A stretch of 64,000 bases of DNA from Aurantimonas sp. 22II-16-19i (GCF_002088275.1 NZ_AQQS01000013.1:62001-126000); one strand, 5' to 3'. Shown: positions 35,384 to 43,917, numbered from the stretch's first letter. Notes: generated from the letters alone by a model not told the origin. Translations and numbers: made by a program.

Positions 35384-36847
35384 ATGACCATTCACACCGC
35401 CACTTCGAGCTACGCCGATCCGGCGCTTCACGCCCAGGGACTCTTCATCGGCGGCCGGCGGGAGCCGGGCGCCGGCATTCCGGTCGTCGATCCCGCGACG
35501 GGCCAGACCATCGCCGACGTCCCGAACGCCTCGATCGAGGACGCGATGCGGGCGGTGGACGCCGCCGAGGCCGCCGCCGCCGGCTGGCGCGCCACGCCGC
35601 CGCGGCAGCGCTCGGAAATCCTGCGCCGCTGGTTCCAGCTGATGAGCGAGCATGCCGAGGAACTGGCGGGGCTGATTTCTCTCGAGAATGGCAAAGCGCT
35701 CACCGATGCGCGCGGCGAGGTCGCCTATGCGGCGGAGTTCTTTCGCTGGTATGCCGAGGAGGCGACCAGAATCCCCGGCGAGTTCCGGCACACGCCGTCG
35801 GGCTCCCACGGCATCCTGGTCGATCACGAGCCGATCGGCATCGCGGTCCTGATCACCCCGTGGAATTTCCCCGCCGCGATGGCGACGCGCAAGATCGGCC
35901 CGGCGCTTGCGGCGGGCTGCACGGTGATCCTCAAGCCCGCCTCCGAAACGCCGCTGACCGCCTATGCGATGGCCCGGCTCGGCGAGGAGGCGGGGGTACC
36001 GGCGGGTGTCGTCAACGTCCTGACCACGCGCGACCCCGGCCCGGTGGTCGCCGCCATGCTGGCGGATCCGCGGGTGCGCAAGCTTTCCTTCACCGGCTCC
36101 ACCGGCGTCGGCCGGGTTCTCCTGGCGGAGGCTGCCAAGTCGGTCGTCAACTGTTCGATGGAGCTCGGCGGCAACGCCCCCTTCCTGGTCTTCGACGACG
36201 CCGATCTGGACGCTGCGCTGGATGGCGCGATGATCGCCAAGATGCGCAATGCCGGCGAGGCCTGCACCGCCGCCAACCGCTTCTATGTCCAGGCCGGCAT
36301 CCACGACGCCTTCGTGAAGGGGCTGACGGCCCGCATGGCCGCGATGAAGGTCGGCGCGGGTTCCGATCCCGCCACCCAGTGCGGGCCGATGATCACGCAG
36401 AAAGCCGTCGCGAAGATCCATCACCTCGTCTCGGATGCAATGAAGCGCGGCGCCAGGGCGACCACCGGCGGCGCGCCGCTGCCGGGAGACGGCTTTTTCT
36501 ACCCGCCGACGGTCCTCGAAAACGTGCCGGTGGACGCGGCGATCGCCCATGAGGAGATCTTCGGCCCGGTTGCCGCCATCTATCGCTTCGCCACCGAGGA
36601 GGAGGCCATTCGCCTGGCCAATACGACCGAATACGGCCTCGCGGCCTATGTCTATTCCGGCGATCTCAAGCGGGCCCTCAGGGTCGGCAAGGGCATCGAG
36701 ACCGGCATGGTCGGGATCAATCGCGGCCTGATGTCGGACCCGGCGGCCCCCTTCGGCGGCGTCAAGCAGAGCGGCATCGGCCGCGAGGGCGGCGTCACCG
36801 GCATCCTGGAGTTCATGGAGGCGAAGTACTACGCGCTGGAATTCTGA
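35384..36847 (+). CDS. NAD(P)-dependent aldehyde dehydrogenase (succinate-semialdehyde type)
   Basis: 487-residue class I/II aldehyde dehydrogenase closest in pattern to GabD. TPWNFPAAMATRKIGPALAA is the cofactor and oxyanion asparagine region, FTGSTGVG the Rossmann turn, MELGGNAPF holds the general base glutamate and GEACTAANR the catalytic cysteine. AAGGAG lies 6 nt before the ATG. Together with the iron alcohol dehydrogenase it would take an alcohol to a carboxylate. The natural substrate could be succinate, malonate or glycolate semialdehyde. Confidence 0.9.
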   Translation: MTIHTATSSYADPALHAQGLFIGGRREPGAGIPVVDPATGQTIADVPNASIEDAMRAVDAAEAAAAGWRATPPRQRSEILRRWFQLMSEHAEELAGLISLENGKALTDARGEVAYAAEFFRWYAEEATRIPGEFRHTPSGSHGILVDHEPIGIAVLITPWNFPAAMATRKIGPALAAGCTVILKPASETPLTAYAMARLGEEAGVPAGVVNVLTTRDPGPVVAAMLADPRVRKLSFTGSTGVGRVLLAEAAKSVVNCSMELGGNAPFLVFDDADLDAALDGAMIAKMRNAGEACTAANRFYVQAGIHDAFVKGLTARMAAMKVGAGSDPATQCGPMITQKAVAKIHHLVSDAMKRGARATTGGAPLPGDGFFYPPTVLENVPVDAAIAHEEIFGPVAAIYRFATEEEAIRLANTTEYGLAAYVYSGDLKRALRVGKGIETGMVGINRGLMSDPAAPFGGVKQSGIGREGGVTGILEFMEAKYYALEF

Positions 36848-36849
36848 TA

Positions 36850-36917
36850 CCGATGGGCATTGGAAGCCACCATCGGATCAGGAGCGCGGCTTCGCCGAGC
36901 CTCCGGCTCGGCAAAGC
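36850..36917 (+). terminator. Two tandem hairpins after the aldehyde dehydrogenase gene
   Basis: Hairpin 1 is CCGATGG / CCATCGG (36850-36876, 13-nt loop). Hairpin 2 is GCCGAGCC / GGCTCGGC (36894-36912, 3-nt loop), extendable outward with GCTT / AAGC across one mismatch. Neither has a T-tract. They probably end the dehydrogenase transcript; the first may also be part of a dispersed repeat. Confidence 0.5.
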
Positions 36918-36995
36918 ATGGGCGATCCCGTGCGACGGGCGGGCGCGTTGCCGCCCGTTGCTTCGAGACGGCCAAGTGAGGAGGTTCAGGCAGAG

Positions 36996-37853
36996 ATGAG
37001 CGAGACCGATCCCTATCGCATCCGCGATTTCGTCCCGGATTTCGAGGCCATCGCCGCGGAATTCTCGGCGCGCAGTCGCGCGCTGGCCGCCGGCGAAAGG
37101 GTGCTCGCCGACATCGCCTATGGGCCGCGCCCGCGCGAGACCATCGACCTCGTCCTTCCGCAGGATCCGGCGTCCGGTGCCCCGCTCCACGTCTTCGTCC
37201 ATGGCGGCTACTGGCGCTCGGGCGACAAGGCCGATTACCGCCTTGTCGCGGCGCCGGTGCTTGCGGCAGGCGGTATCGCGGCGCTGGTCGAATACGATCT
37301 GATGCCGCAGCAGCGGCTGCCGGTGCTCGTCGACCAGGTCCGCCGCGCGGTCCTCTGGCTTGAGGGTCATGCCGGCGAATTCGGCGCCGATCCCTCCCGC
37401 ATCACGGTCAGCGGCCATTCGGCGGGGGCGCATCTCGCTTCCTATCTCGCCGCGACGGGACCGCGGGAAGAAGCCGCGCCTCTCCTGCCGGACATCCAGG
37501 GACTGCTGCTCCTGAGCGGGATCTACGACCTCTCCGGCATCCCGGGAAGCTTCCTGAAGCAGGAGGCGCAGATGACCGACGCCGAAGCCGCCGCATGGTC
37601 GCCGCTCGCCTCGACCCAGCACGCGGGGCCAGGACGCATCATCGCCTATGGGACCGAGGAGACCCCGCCGTTTCGCGAGCAGGCAGGGGAACTCGGCCGG
37701 CGCCTGCGGGACGAGACCGGGGACGCCGAACTCATCGCCGCCGCCGGCCTCAACCACATGACCGTCGTGCTCGATCTCGCCGATGCCGACGGCGTCCTCG
37801 GCCGCCGCCTCGCCGACCTCGTGGCATCGGGCCGACGCCGCGACGCGTCCTGA
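36996..37853 (+). CDS. Alpha/beta hydrolase, arylformamidase-like
   Basis: 285 residues from the ATG at 36996, preceded by GAGGAGG. The oxyanion motif is HGGYWRSGD near residues 68-76, the nucleophile elbow GHSAGA near 138-143, and the histidine in LNHMTVV near 252. HGGYW is typical of kynurenine formamidase-like esterases. It stands between two gene clusters, 35 nt from the end of the converging metallo-hydrolase gene. No tryptophan catabolic genes lie nearby, so the substrate is unknown. Confidence 0.78.
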   Translation: MSETDPYRIRDFVPDFEAIAAEFSARSRALAAGERVLADIAYGPRPRETIDLVLPQDPASGAPLHVFVHGGYWRSGDKADYRLVAAPVLAAGGIAALVEYDLMPQQRLPVLVDQVRRAVLWLEGHAGEFGADPSRITVSGHSAGAHLASYLAATGPREEAAPLLPDIQGLLLLSGIYDLSGIPGSFLKQEAQMTDAEAAAWSPLASTQHAGPGRIIAYGTEETPPFREQAGELGRRLRDETGDAELIAAAGLNHMTVVLDLADADGVLGRRLADLVASGRRRDAS

Positions 37854-37888
37854 AACGACGGGAGCCGGCCGTGGCGATCTCGTCGCCA

Positions 37889-38773
37889 TCACAGCGCGTC
37901 GATCGGCACCTTCAGGTAGCGCTTGCCGTCGCTCTCGGGTTCCGGCAGCGCGCCGGCCTTCATGTTGACCTGCAGCGAGGGGATGATCAGCTTCGGCATG
38001 TCGAGCGTCGCATCGCGCTCGGTGCGGAAGCGGACGAACTCCTCCTTCGTCTTGCCGCCGCCGACATGGATGTTGTGGGCCTTCTCCTCGCCGACGGTGG
38101 TCTCCCAGCGGATGTCGCGGCCGTTCGGGCCGTAGTCGTGGCACATGAAGAGCCGCGTTGCGTCGGGCAGCGCCAGCACCTTCTGGATCGAATCGTAGAG
38201 CGTCGCGGCATCGCCGCCGGGAAAATCGGCCCGGGCCGAGCCGCCGTCCGGCATGAACAGCGTGTCGCCGACGAAGGCGGCATCGCCCATCACATGGGTC
38301 ATGCAGGCCGGCGTGTGGCCGGGCGTGTGGATCGCGACGCATTCCATCTGGCCGACGCTGTAGGTGTCGCCGTCGTCGAACAGCCGGTCGAACTGCGAGC
38401 CGTCGCGCTGGAACTCGGTGCCCTCGTTGAAGATCTTGCCGAAGGTCTCCTGGACGACGGTGATGTTTCGGCCGATGCCGAGCCTGCCGCCGAGACGCTG
38501 CTGGATATAGGGCGCCGCCGACAGGTGATCGGCATGGACATGGGTCTCGATCAGCCACTCGACCGTCAGGTCATGCGCCTTGACGTAAGCGATGATCGCG
38601 TCGGCATGGGCGTGGCTGATGCGGCCGGCCGCATAGTCGATGTCCATGACGCTGTCGACGATGGCGCAGGCCTTCGAGGCCGGATCCTTGACGACATAGC
38701 TGATCGTGTTCGTCGCCGGATCGAAGAATCCCTTCACCTGCGGCTTCACGTCGAGATGGACGGGAATGGTCAT
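37889..38773 (-). CDS. Persulfide dioxygenase-like MBL-fold protein (ETHE1 family)
   Basis: 294-residue metallo-beta-lactamase-fold hydrolase. The iron site is ETHVHADHLSA (HxHxDH), with further ligands in HTPGHTPA, FVGDTLF and MCHDYGP. ETHE1/PDO enzymes oxidise glutathione persulfide to sulfite. The start is the ATG at 38773. It has the LQVN and RYLKVPIDAL ending shared with its paralogue at 40685. Minus-strand operon with the DUF2892 gene and a peroxiredoxin. Confidence 0.85.
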   Translation of the reverse strand: MTIPVHLDVKPQVKGFFDPATNTISYVVKDPASKACAIVDSVMDIDYAAGRISHAHADAIIAYVKAHDLTVEWLIETHVHADHLSAAPYIQQRLGGRLGIGRNITVVQETFGKIFNEGTEFQRDGSQFDRLFDDGDTYSVGQMECVAIHTPGHTPACMTHVMGDAAFVGDTLFMPDGGSARADFPGGDAATLYDSIQKVLALPDATRLFMCHDYGPNGRDIRWETTVGEEKAHNIHVGGGKTKEEFVRFRTERDATLDMPKLIIPSLQVNMKAGALPEPESDGKRYLKVPIDAL

Positions 38774-38808
38774 GGCATGTTCCTCCTCTTGTTGCGTTGA
38801 AGGCGATG

Positions 38809-39018
38809 TCAGCCGACGCGGCAGGTCCTGATGCCGAGCAGCGAATAGAGCGGGCAGTTGCCGACGAGGGCGGTCAGAAGCGCGACGGCGCCGAAGCCGT
38901 AAAAGGCCCATTCGAGCCAGGTGCCGTCGCCGACGGTCGTGCCGGCGGCGAGGAAGAACAGTGCGGCGGCGACCACCAGCCGAAAGCCGCGGTCGAGCTT
39001 GCCCATATTGACTGCCAT
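38809..39018 (-). CDS. DUF2892 inner-membrane protein (YgaP-like membrane domain)
   Basis: 69-residue protein with two membrane segments (LVVAAALFFLAAG and WAFYGFGAVALLTALVG) and the family ending NCPLYSLLGIRTC. The N-terminal NMGKLDRGFR block is also typical. In YgaP this domain anchors a rhodanese in the membrane. Here it stands alone between persulfide dioxygenase and peroxiredoxin genes, so a role in sulfane-sulfur handling at the membrane is likely. Confidence 0.85.
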   Translation of the reverse strand: MAVNMGKLDRGFRLVVAAALFFLAAGTTVGDGTWLEWAFYGFGAVALLTALVGNCPLYSLLGIRTCRVG

Positions 39019-39094
39019 TGTCCGTCTCCTTGGTGGATCTTGGCGGATCGCCGCCGATGAAGATCGGCGGGACGAATGTCCCGCCGTCAGTGGA

Positions 39095-39733
39095 TCAGGC
39101 GCCGGACCCGACGTCGGTGAGCCTGAGATACGGCCGCAGCGTCTCGAAGCCCTGCGGGAACTCGTCCCTGGCCTGCTCGTCCGACAGCGAATTGCGGATG
39201 ATCACCCGGTCGCCCGGCTGCCAGTCCGCCGGACAGGCGACGGTCATGCGGTCGGTGAGCTGCAGGGCATCGATCGCCCGCAGGATCTCCGAAAAGTTCC
39301 GGCCGACGGTCATCGGATAGGCCATGGTCAGGCGGATCTTCATGGCGGGATCGATGAGAAAGACGCTGCGGATGGTCGCCGTATCGTCCTCGCCCGGATG
39401 GATCATGTCGTAGAGAGCGGCGACCTGTCTGTCCTTGTCGGCGACGATCGGAAATGTGAGCGTCGTGTTCTGGGTGGCCTCGACGTCCGAGATCCAGGCG
39501 AGATGCTCGCTGACGCTGTCGGTGGACAGCCCGAGCGGCTTGACGTTGCGCTTCTTGAACTCCGGCGCGAGCTGGGCCGTTCGGCCCATCTCGGTGGTGC
39601 AGACCGGGGTGAAGTCCGCCGGGTGGGAGAAGAAGAACACCCAGGCGCCGCCAGCCCACCGATGAAAGCGGATGGGGCCTTGCGTCGTCTCGATCTCGAA
39701 GTCCGGGGCGGTATCGCCGATCCTGAGGGACAT
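39095..39733 (-). CDS. Peroxiredoxin (Prx6/1-Cys type)
   Basis: 212 residues from the ATG at 39733, preceded by AAGGAAA. The peroxidatic cysteine is in SHPADFTPVCTTE (about residue 46), with the conserved R in the YPMTVGRN region near residue 127. The length and C-terminal DWQPGDRVII segment mark the Prx6 group, which lacks a fixed resolving cysteine. Operon neighbour of the persulfide dioxygenase; it may reduce peroxides or persulfides produced in sulfide oxidation. Confidence 0.87.
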   Translation of the reverse strand: MSLRIGDTAPDFEIETTQGPIRFHRWAGGAWVFFFSHPADFTPVCTTEMGRTAQLAPEFKKRNVKPLGLSTDSVSEHLAWISDVEATQNTTLTFPIVADKDRQVAALYDMIHPGEDDTATIRSVFLIDPAMKIRLTMAYPMTVGRNFSEILRAIDALQLTDRMTVACPADWQPGDRVIIRNSLSDEQARDEFPQGFETLRPYLRLTDVGSGA

Positions 39734-39891
39734 GTCGGTTTCCTTGCGCTGGTCTCGATGGCTCCGCCTGAGCGGCATGCCGCTTTGGCGATAGGGCTGG
39801 CTGCACGGGCGAGAGGCGATGCGGCAGGACGGCTGCGTCCGGGACAGAACCCACGCGCCGCCACCGCCGATCTGGGCGGTTCAGAGCAGTG

Positions 39892-39909
39892 ATTATACAT
39901 AAACGTATA
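39892..39909 (-). promoter_or_regulatory. -10 element with overlapping dyad upstream of peroxiredoxin operon
   Basis: On the minus strand a perfect TATAAT lies at 39892-39897. It overlaps an inverted repeat TATAC-N6-GTATA (39894-39909). No good -35 was found. A repressor bound here, such as the SqrR-like protein at 41569, would block the promoter of the 39733 operon. Confidence 0.45.
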
Positions 39910-39993
39910 CCATACCTGCTGAGGCTCCTCGAAACCTCCGCCACCTGTCGCGTCCTCGTCGGCTTCCGCTCATATAATAGGTATTTTCATATA

Positions 39994-40022
39994 TTGACAA
40001 GAGCCAGTAATATGCATATTTT
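39994..40022 (+). promoter_or_regulatory. Promoter with palindromic operator upstream of second peroxiredoxin
   Basis: TTGACA (39994-39999) and TATTTT (40017-40022), spaced 17 nt, form a good sigma-70 promoter. The perfect 12-bp palindrome AATATGCATATT (40009-40020) covers the spacer end and the -10. This is a clear operator position for the SqrR-like repressor encoded in the operon. Confidence 0.6.
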
Positions 40023-40046
40023 GCAACTCAAGCAGACGGAGACCCC

Positions 40047-40688
40047 ATGAGCCATCCCAACCCCCTTGCGCCGTTCCAGCCCCGGATCGGCGACGCAGCG
40101 CCGGACTTTTCCTGCCGCACGACGCGCGGCGAACTGGCGCTGTCGGACTATCGCGGCCGCTGGCTGGTGCTCTTCTCGCATCCGGCCGACTTCACCCCGG
40201 TCTGCACCTCGGAATTCGTCGCCTTCGCCCGGGCGGCCAGGGATTTCGACGCGATCGGCTGCGATCTTCTGGGGCTGTCGGTCGACAGCCTGTTCTCCCA
40301 CCTCGCCTGGGTCCGGGCGATCGAGGAGCGGTTTGCGTTGAAGATCCCCTTCCCGGTCTGCGAGGATCCGTCGATGGCCATCGCTCGGGCCTTCGGCATG
40401 CTGGACGCGGCCGCCGGCACCAGCGCCACGGTGCGCGGCCTCTTCGTCATCGATCCGCAGGGGATCGTCCGGATGTCCTGCTTCTACCCGATGTCGACCG
40501 GGCGCTCGGTCGCGGAGATCCTGCGCACCGTGCGGGCCCTACAGCTCTCCGACGGTCACGACGTCGCGACGCCGGAAGGCTGGCAGCCGGGCGACGAGAT
40601 CATCGATTTCGCCGACATGGCGCGCGAGGACGGCCTCGGCGTCTCCGACTGGCTCTACCGTACCCGGAAACTGGAGGTTTCGAAATGA
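40047..40688 (+). CDS. Peroxiredoxin (Prx6/1-Cys type), second paralogue
   Basis: 213-residue paralogue of the protein at 39095-39733. The peroxidatic cysteine is in SHPADFTPVCTSE (about residue 53). It shares YPMSTGRSVAEILR, LQLSDGHDVATPEGWQPGD. The stop overlaps the persulfide dioxygenase start (ATGA), so the pair is translationally coupled. First gene of the plus-strand sulfide operon. Confidence 0.87.
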   Translation: MSHPNPLAPFQPRIGDAAPDFSCRTTRGELALSDYRGRWLVLFSHPADFTPVCTSEFVAFARAARDFDAIGCDLLGLSVDSLFSHLAWVRAIEERFALKIPFPVCEDPSMAIARAFGMLDAAAGTSATVRGLFVIDPQGIVRMSCFYPMSTGRSVAEILRTVRALQLSDGHDVATPEGWQPGDEIIDFADMAREDGLGVSDWLYRTRKLEVSK

Positions 40689-41572
40689 CCACCCCCATCG
40701 TCAAGGGTTTCTACGATCCGCGCACCTTTTCCGTCCAATATGTCGCCCACTGCCCGGCGACGAAGCGTGCCGCGATCATCGATCCGGTCCTCGACTTCGA
40801 CCCCAAGTCCGGCGCCACGGCGACGCTGTCGGCCGACGAGATCCTGTCCTATGTCGAGGCGCAGGGTCTCACCGTCGAGTGGATCCTCGACACCCATCCC
40901 CATGCCGACCACCTCTCGGCGGCGCATTATCTGAAGACGAAGACCGGCGCGCCGACGGCGATCGGCGAAAAGGTGACCGAGGTCCAGACGCTCTGGAAGG
41001 ACATCTACAACTGGCCGGACTTTCCCGCCGACGGCTCGCAATGGGACAAGCTCTTTGCCGCGGGCGAGACCTTCAGGGTCGGCGAGATCGACGCCAGGGT
41101 GCTGTTCTCGCCGGGCCATACCCTCGCCTCGATCACCTATGTCGTCGGCGACGCGGCCTTCGTTCACGACACGCTGTTCCAGCCTGACGGCGGCACGGCC
41201 CGCGCCGACTTTCCCGGCGGCAGCGCCAGGGCGCTGTGGCATTCGATCCAGGAAATCCTCACCCTGCCCGACACGGTCCGCGTCTTCACCGGCCACGACT
41301 ACCAGCCGGGGGGCCGCGAGCCGGCCTGGGAATCGACCATCGGCGAGCAGAAGGCGAAGAACATTCATCTGACGCGGGCCACGACCGAGGCGGAGTTCGT
41401 CGAACTGCGCGAGGGCCGGGACAAGACGCTGTCGATGCCCAAGCTGATCCTCGCGGCGCTGCAGGTGAACACCCGGGGCGGGCGGCTGCCGGAGCCGGAG
41501 GCCAACGGCACACGCTATCTGAAGATCCCGCTCGACCGGCTCGCCGGCGCCGCCTGGGACGACGCCCGATGA
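40685..41572 (+). CDS. Persulfide dioxygenase-like MBL-fold protein, second paralogue
   Basis: 295-residue MBL-fold protein, clear paralogue of the one at 37889-38773. The iron site is DTHPHADHLSAAHY, with FSPGHTLAS, FVHDTLF (histidine instead of glycine before the aspartate) and GHDYQPGG. Its ending RYLKIPLDRL matches the other copy. Overlaps both neighbours by 4 nt. Expected to oxidise persulfides formed by the SQR encoded downstream. Confidence 0.86.
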   Translation: MTTPIVKGFYDPRTFSVQYVAHCPATKRAAIIDPVLDFDPKSGATATLSADEILSYVEAQGLTVEWILDTHPHADHLSAAHYLKTKTGAPTAIGEKVTEVQTLWKDIYNWPDFPADGSQWDKLFAAGETFRVGEIDARVLFSPGHTLASITYVVGDAAFVHDTLFQPDGGTARADFPGGSARALWHSIQEILTLPDTVRVFTGHDYQPGGREPAWESTIGEQKAKNIHLTRATTEAEFVELREGRDKTLSMPKLILAALQVNTRGGRLPEPEANGTRYLKIPLDRLAGAAWDDAR

Positions 41573-42063
41573 GCGATCCGAGCCCGAAAACGGCATTCGA
41601 GGCGCTCTCGCGGCCCGAGGCGATCGAGGATGCGGTGACGCTGCTGAAGCGCCTTGGCCATCCGAGCCGGCTCCTCATCGTCTGCCGGCTGGTGGAGGGC
41701 GAGATGTCGGTGGCCGAGATGGAGGAGGAGCTCGGCCTGCGCCAGCCTTCGCTGTCCCAGCAGCTCGGCGAATTGCGCAATGCCGGGATCATCGAGCCGC
41801 GGCGGAAGGCGAAGAACGTCGTCTACCGCCTCGCCGATCCGAAGGCCGAAAGGCTGGTCGAGACGCTGCACGCGCTGTTCTGTCCGGCGGGTGTTCCGGC
41901 TTCGGTGAAGGCCGCGATGCCGCCGCGCCCCGTCTCGCTCGGCCCGTTTCTCGGCGCCGCCGTCTTCGCCAGGGTCGGCCTCCTTTCCGCCGACAACGAC
42001 GAGCCGGCGACGCGAAGGAGCGGGCCGAACGCAAGCACCCCGCCCGAGACCGCCCCGCGCTGA
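41569..42063 (+). CDS. ArsR-family persulfide-responsive repressor (SqrR/BigR-like)
   Basis: 164-residue ArsR-type winged-helix protein. DNA-binding residues lie in EMEEELGLRQPSLSQQLGELRNAG (positions about 50-73, split here only for description). The two cysteines, C39 in LLIVCRL and C105 in LFCPAG, are 66 residues apart. That is the spacing of the SqrR pair that forms a polysulfide bridge in response to persulfide. A C-terminal tail of about 55 residues is longer than in SqrR. It probably represses both divergent sulfide operons at the dyads between them. Confidence 0.85.
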   Translation: MSDPSPKTAFEALSRPEAIEDAVTLLKRLGHPSRLLIVCRLVEGEMSVAEMEEELGLRQPSLSQQLGELRNAGIIEPRRKAKNVVYRLADPKAERLVETLHALFCPAGVPASVKAAMPPRPVSLGPFLGAAVFARVGLLSADNDEPATRRSGPNASTPPETAPR

Positions 42064-42231
42064 CGAAGCGGCAAGCGGGGGCACAGGCGTTTCGACGTCG
42101 ACGCGTCACCCACCGATCGCCCGGTTCTTGAGAGCGGGCGGCGGTCGTGCGGCCGATCAGCAGCGATCAGGGCCTCCGCCACCGACCGGACCGGCCGGGC
42201 AGAAACTCGAGAAAAAAGGGAGGATACCAGA

Positions 42232-43917
42232 ATGGATCCGAAGAGACTGACGGACCAGCTCGCCGTCCGCGATCAGGTCCGCCCGGACGAGATGGCAGGA
42301 CTGAAGGCCGCCGGCTTCCGGTCGATCATCGACAACCGGCCGGACGGCGAAGGCGCCGACCAGCCGACCTTCGCGGAGATCGAGCGGGCGGCCAGGGACG
42401 CCGGAATGGAGGCCCGCTACATCCCCGTCGCGACCGGCAAGGTGTCGGACGAGGACGCCGCAAGGTTCGCCGCCGCGATGGAGGAACTGCCGAAGCCGGT
42501 CCTCGCCTTCTGCCGCTCGGGCACCCGCTCGACGACGCTCTGGGCGCTGAGCGAGGCGGGCCGCCGCCCGCTCCCCGACATTCTCGCCAAAGCCAGGGCC
42601 GCCGGCTACGACATGGCCGGCGTCACCCGCCGCATCGCCAATGGCGGCCAGGTGCCGACCGACACGGCCGAGATCAGCCACGACATCGTCATCGTCGGGG
42701 CCGGCGCCGGCGGCATCGCGGCCGCCGCCAGCCTGCGCGCCCGGATCGCCGATCTCGACATCGTCATCATCGATCCCGCCGACATCCACTACTACCAGCC
42801 CGGCTGGACGCTGGTCGGCGGCGGTGTCTTCCGGCCCGAGGAGACGCGCCGGGACATGGCCTCGCTGATCCCCGAGGGGGTCAAGTGGATCCGGGCGGCT
42901 GTCGCGGCCTTCGAGCCCGACGCCAATGCGGTGATCCTCGAGGGCTGCCGGGTCGTCAAATACAAGAAGCTGATCGTCGCGCCCGGCCTCAAGCTGAACT
43001 GGCACGGCGTCGAGGGGCTGGAACAGACGCTGGGGCGCAACGGCGTCACCTCGAACTACCGCTACGATCTTGCGCCCTACACCTGGGAACTCGTCACGTC
43101 GATGTCCGGCGGAACGGCGCTGTTCACCCAGCCGCCGATGCCGATCAAATGCGCCGGCGCGCCCCAGAAGGCGATGTATCTTTCCTGCTACGAGTGGGAG
43201 CAGCGCGGCACGCTGAAGAACACCAGGGCCGAGTTCCTGAATGCCGGTGGCGTGCTGTTCGGCGTCAAGGACTACGTCCCGGCGCTGATGGACTATGTGA
43301 AACGCTACGGCATCGACCTCTCCTTCGGCCACGATCTCAAGAGGATCGACGGGCCGGCCAAGACGGCCTGGTTCGAGATCGCCGATCCCGAGGGCAACCG
43401 GCAACTCGTCGAGCGCCGCTTCGACATGATCCATGTCGTGCCGCCGCAGATGGCCCCGGACTTCGTGCGCGTCTCGCCGCTCGCCAACGAGGCCGGCTGG
43501 CTCGAGGTCGACCAGTGGACGCTCCGGCATGTGCGCCACCACGACGTCTACGGCCTCGGCGACGCAATCAGCGCCCCCAACGCCAAGACGGCCGCCGCCG
43601 CCCGCAAGCAGGCACCGGTCGTCGCCGAGAACGTCCTGCGCGATCTCGGCCTGATCGACGAGCCGCGCCCGGCGATCTACGACGGCTACGGCTCCTGCCC
43701 GCTCACCGTCGAGCGCGGCAAGGTGGTGCTGGCCGAGTTCGCCTATGGCGGGAAGCGCGTGCCGAGCTTTCCGAAGTGGTTCATCGACGACCTGAAACCG
43801 TCGAGGACGGCCTGGCTGCTGAAGGAGAAGATCCTGCCGCCGGTCTACTGGCAGGCGATGCTGAAGGGCCGCGAGCCGATGGCGAGGCCCGAGCGCGAAA
43901 AGACGCCGGCCGCCTGA
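42232..43917 (+). CDS. DUF442 phosphatase/sulfurtransferase-like domain fused to sulfide:quinone oxidoreductase
   Basis: 561-residue fusion. Residues 1-115 are a DUF442 (TIGR01244) domain with the dual-specificity phosphatase-like site FCRSGTRST (C94). Residues about 145-540 are an SQR flavoprotein: FAD motif VGAGAGGIAAAASLR, catalytic cysteines in PIKCAGAPQKAMYLSC and GYGSCPLTV, and FAYGGKRVPSFPKWF near the end. SQR oxidises sulfide to sulfane sulfur with electrons to quinone; the fused domain may take that sulfur from it. Membrane-peripheral; operon partners include two persulfide-handling enzymes. Confidence 0.87.
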   Translation: MDPKRLTDQLAVRDQVRPDEMAGLKAAGFRSIIDNRPDGEGADQPTFAEIERAARDAGMEARYIPVATGKVSDEDAARFAAAMEELPKPVLAFCRSGTRSTTLWALSEAGRRPLPDILAKARAAGYDMAGVTRRIANGGQVPTDTAEISHDIVIVGAGAGGIAAAASLRARIADLDIVIIDPADIHYYQPGWTLVGGGVFRPEETRRDMASLIPEGVKWIRAAVAAFEPDANAVILEGCRVVKYKKLIVAPGLKLNWHGVEGLEQTLGRNGVTSNYRYDLAPYTWELVTSMSGGTALFTQPPMPIKCAGAPQKAMYLSCYEWEQRGTLKNTRAEFLNAGGVLFGVKDYVPALMDYVKRYGIDLSFGHDLKRIDGPAKTAWFEIADPEGNRQLVERRFDMIHVVPPQMAPDFVRVSPLANEAGWLEVDQWTLRHVRHHDVYGLGDAISAPNAKTAAAARKQAPVVAENVLRDLGLIDEPRPAIYDGYGSCPLTVERGKVVLAEFAYGGKRVPSFPKWFIDDLKPSRTAWLLKEKILPPVYWQAMLKGREPMARPEREKTPAA

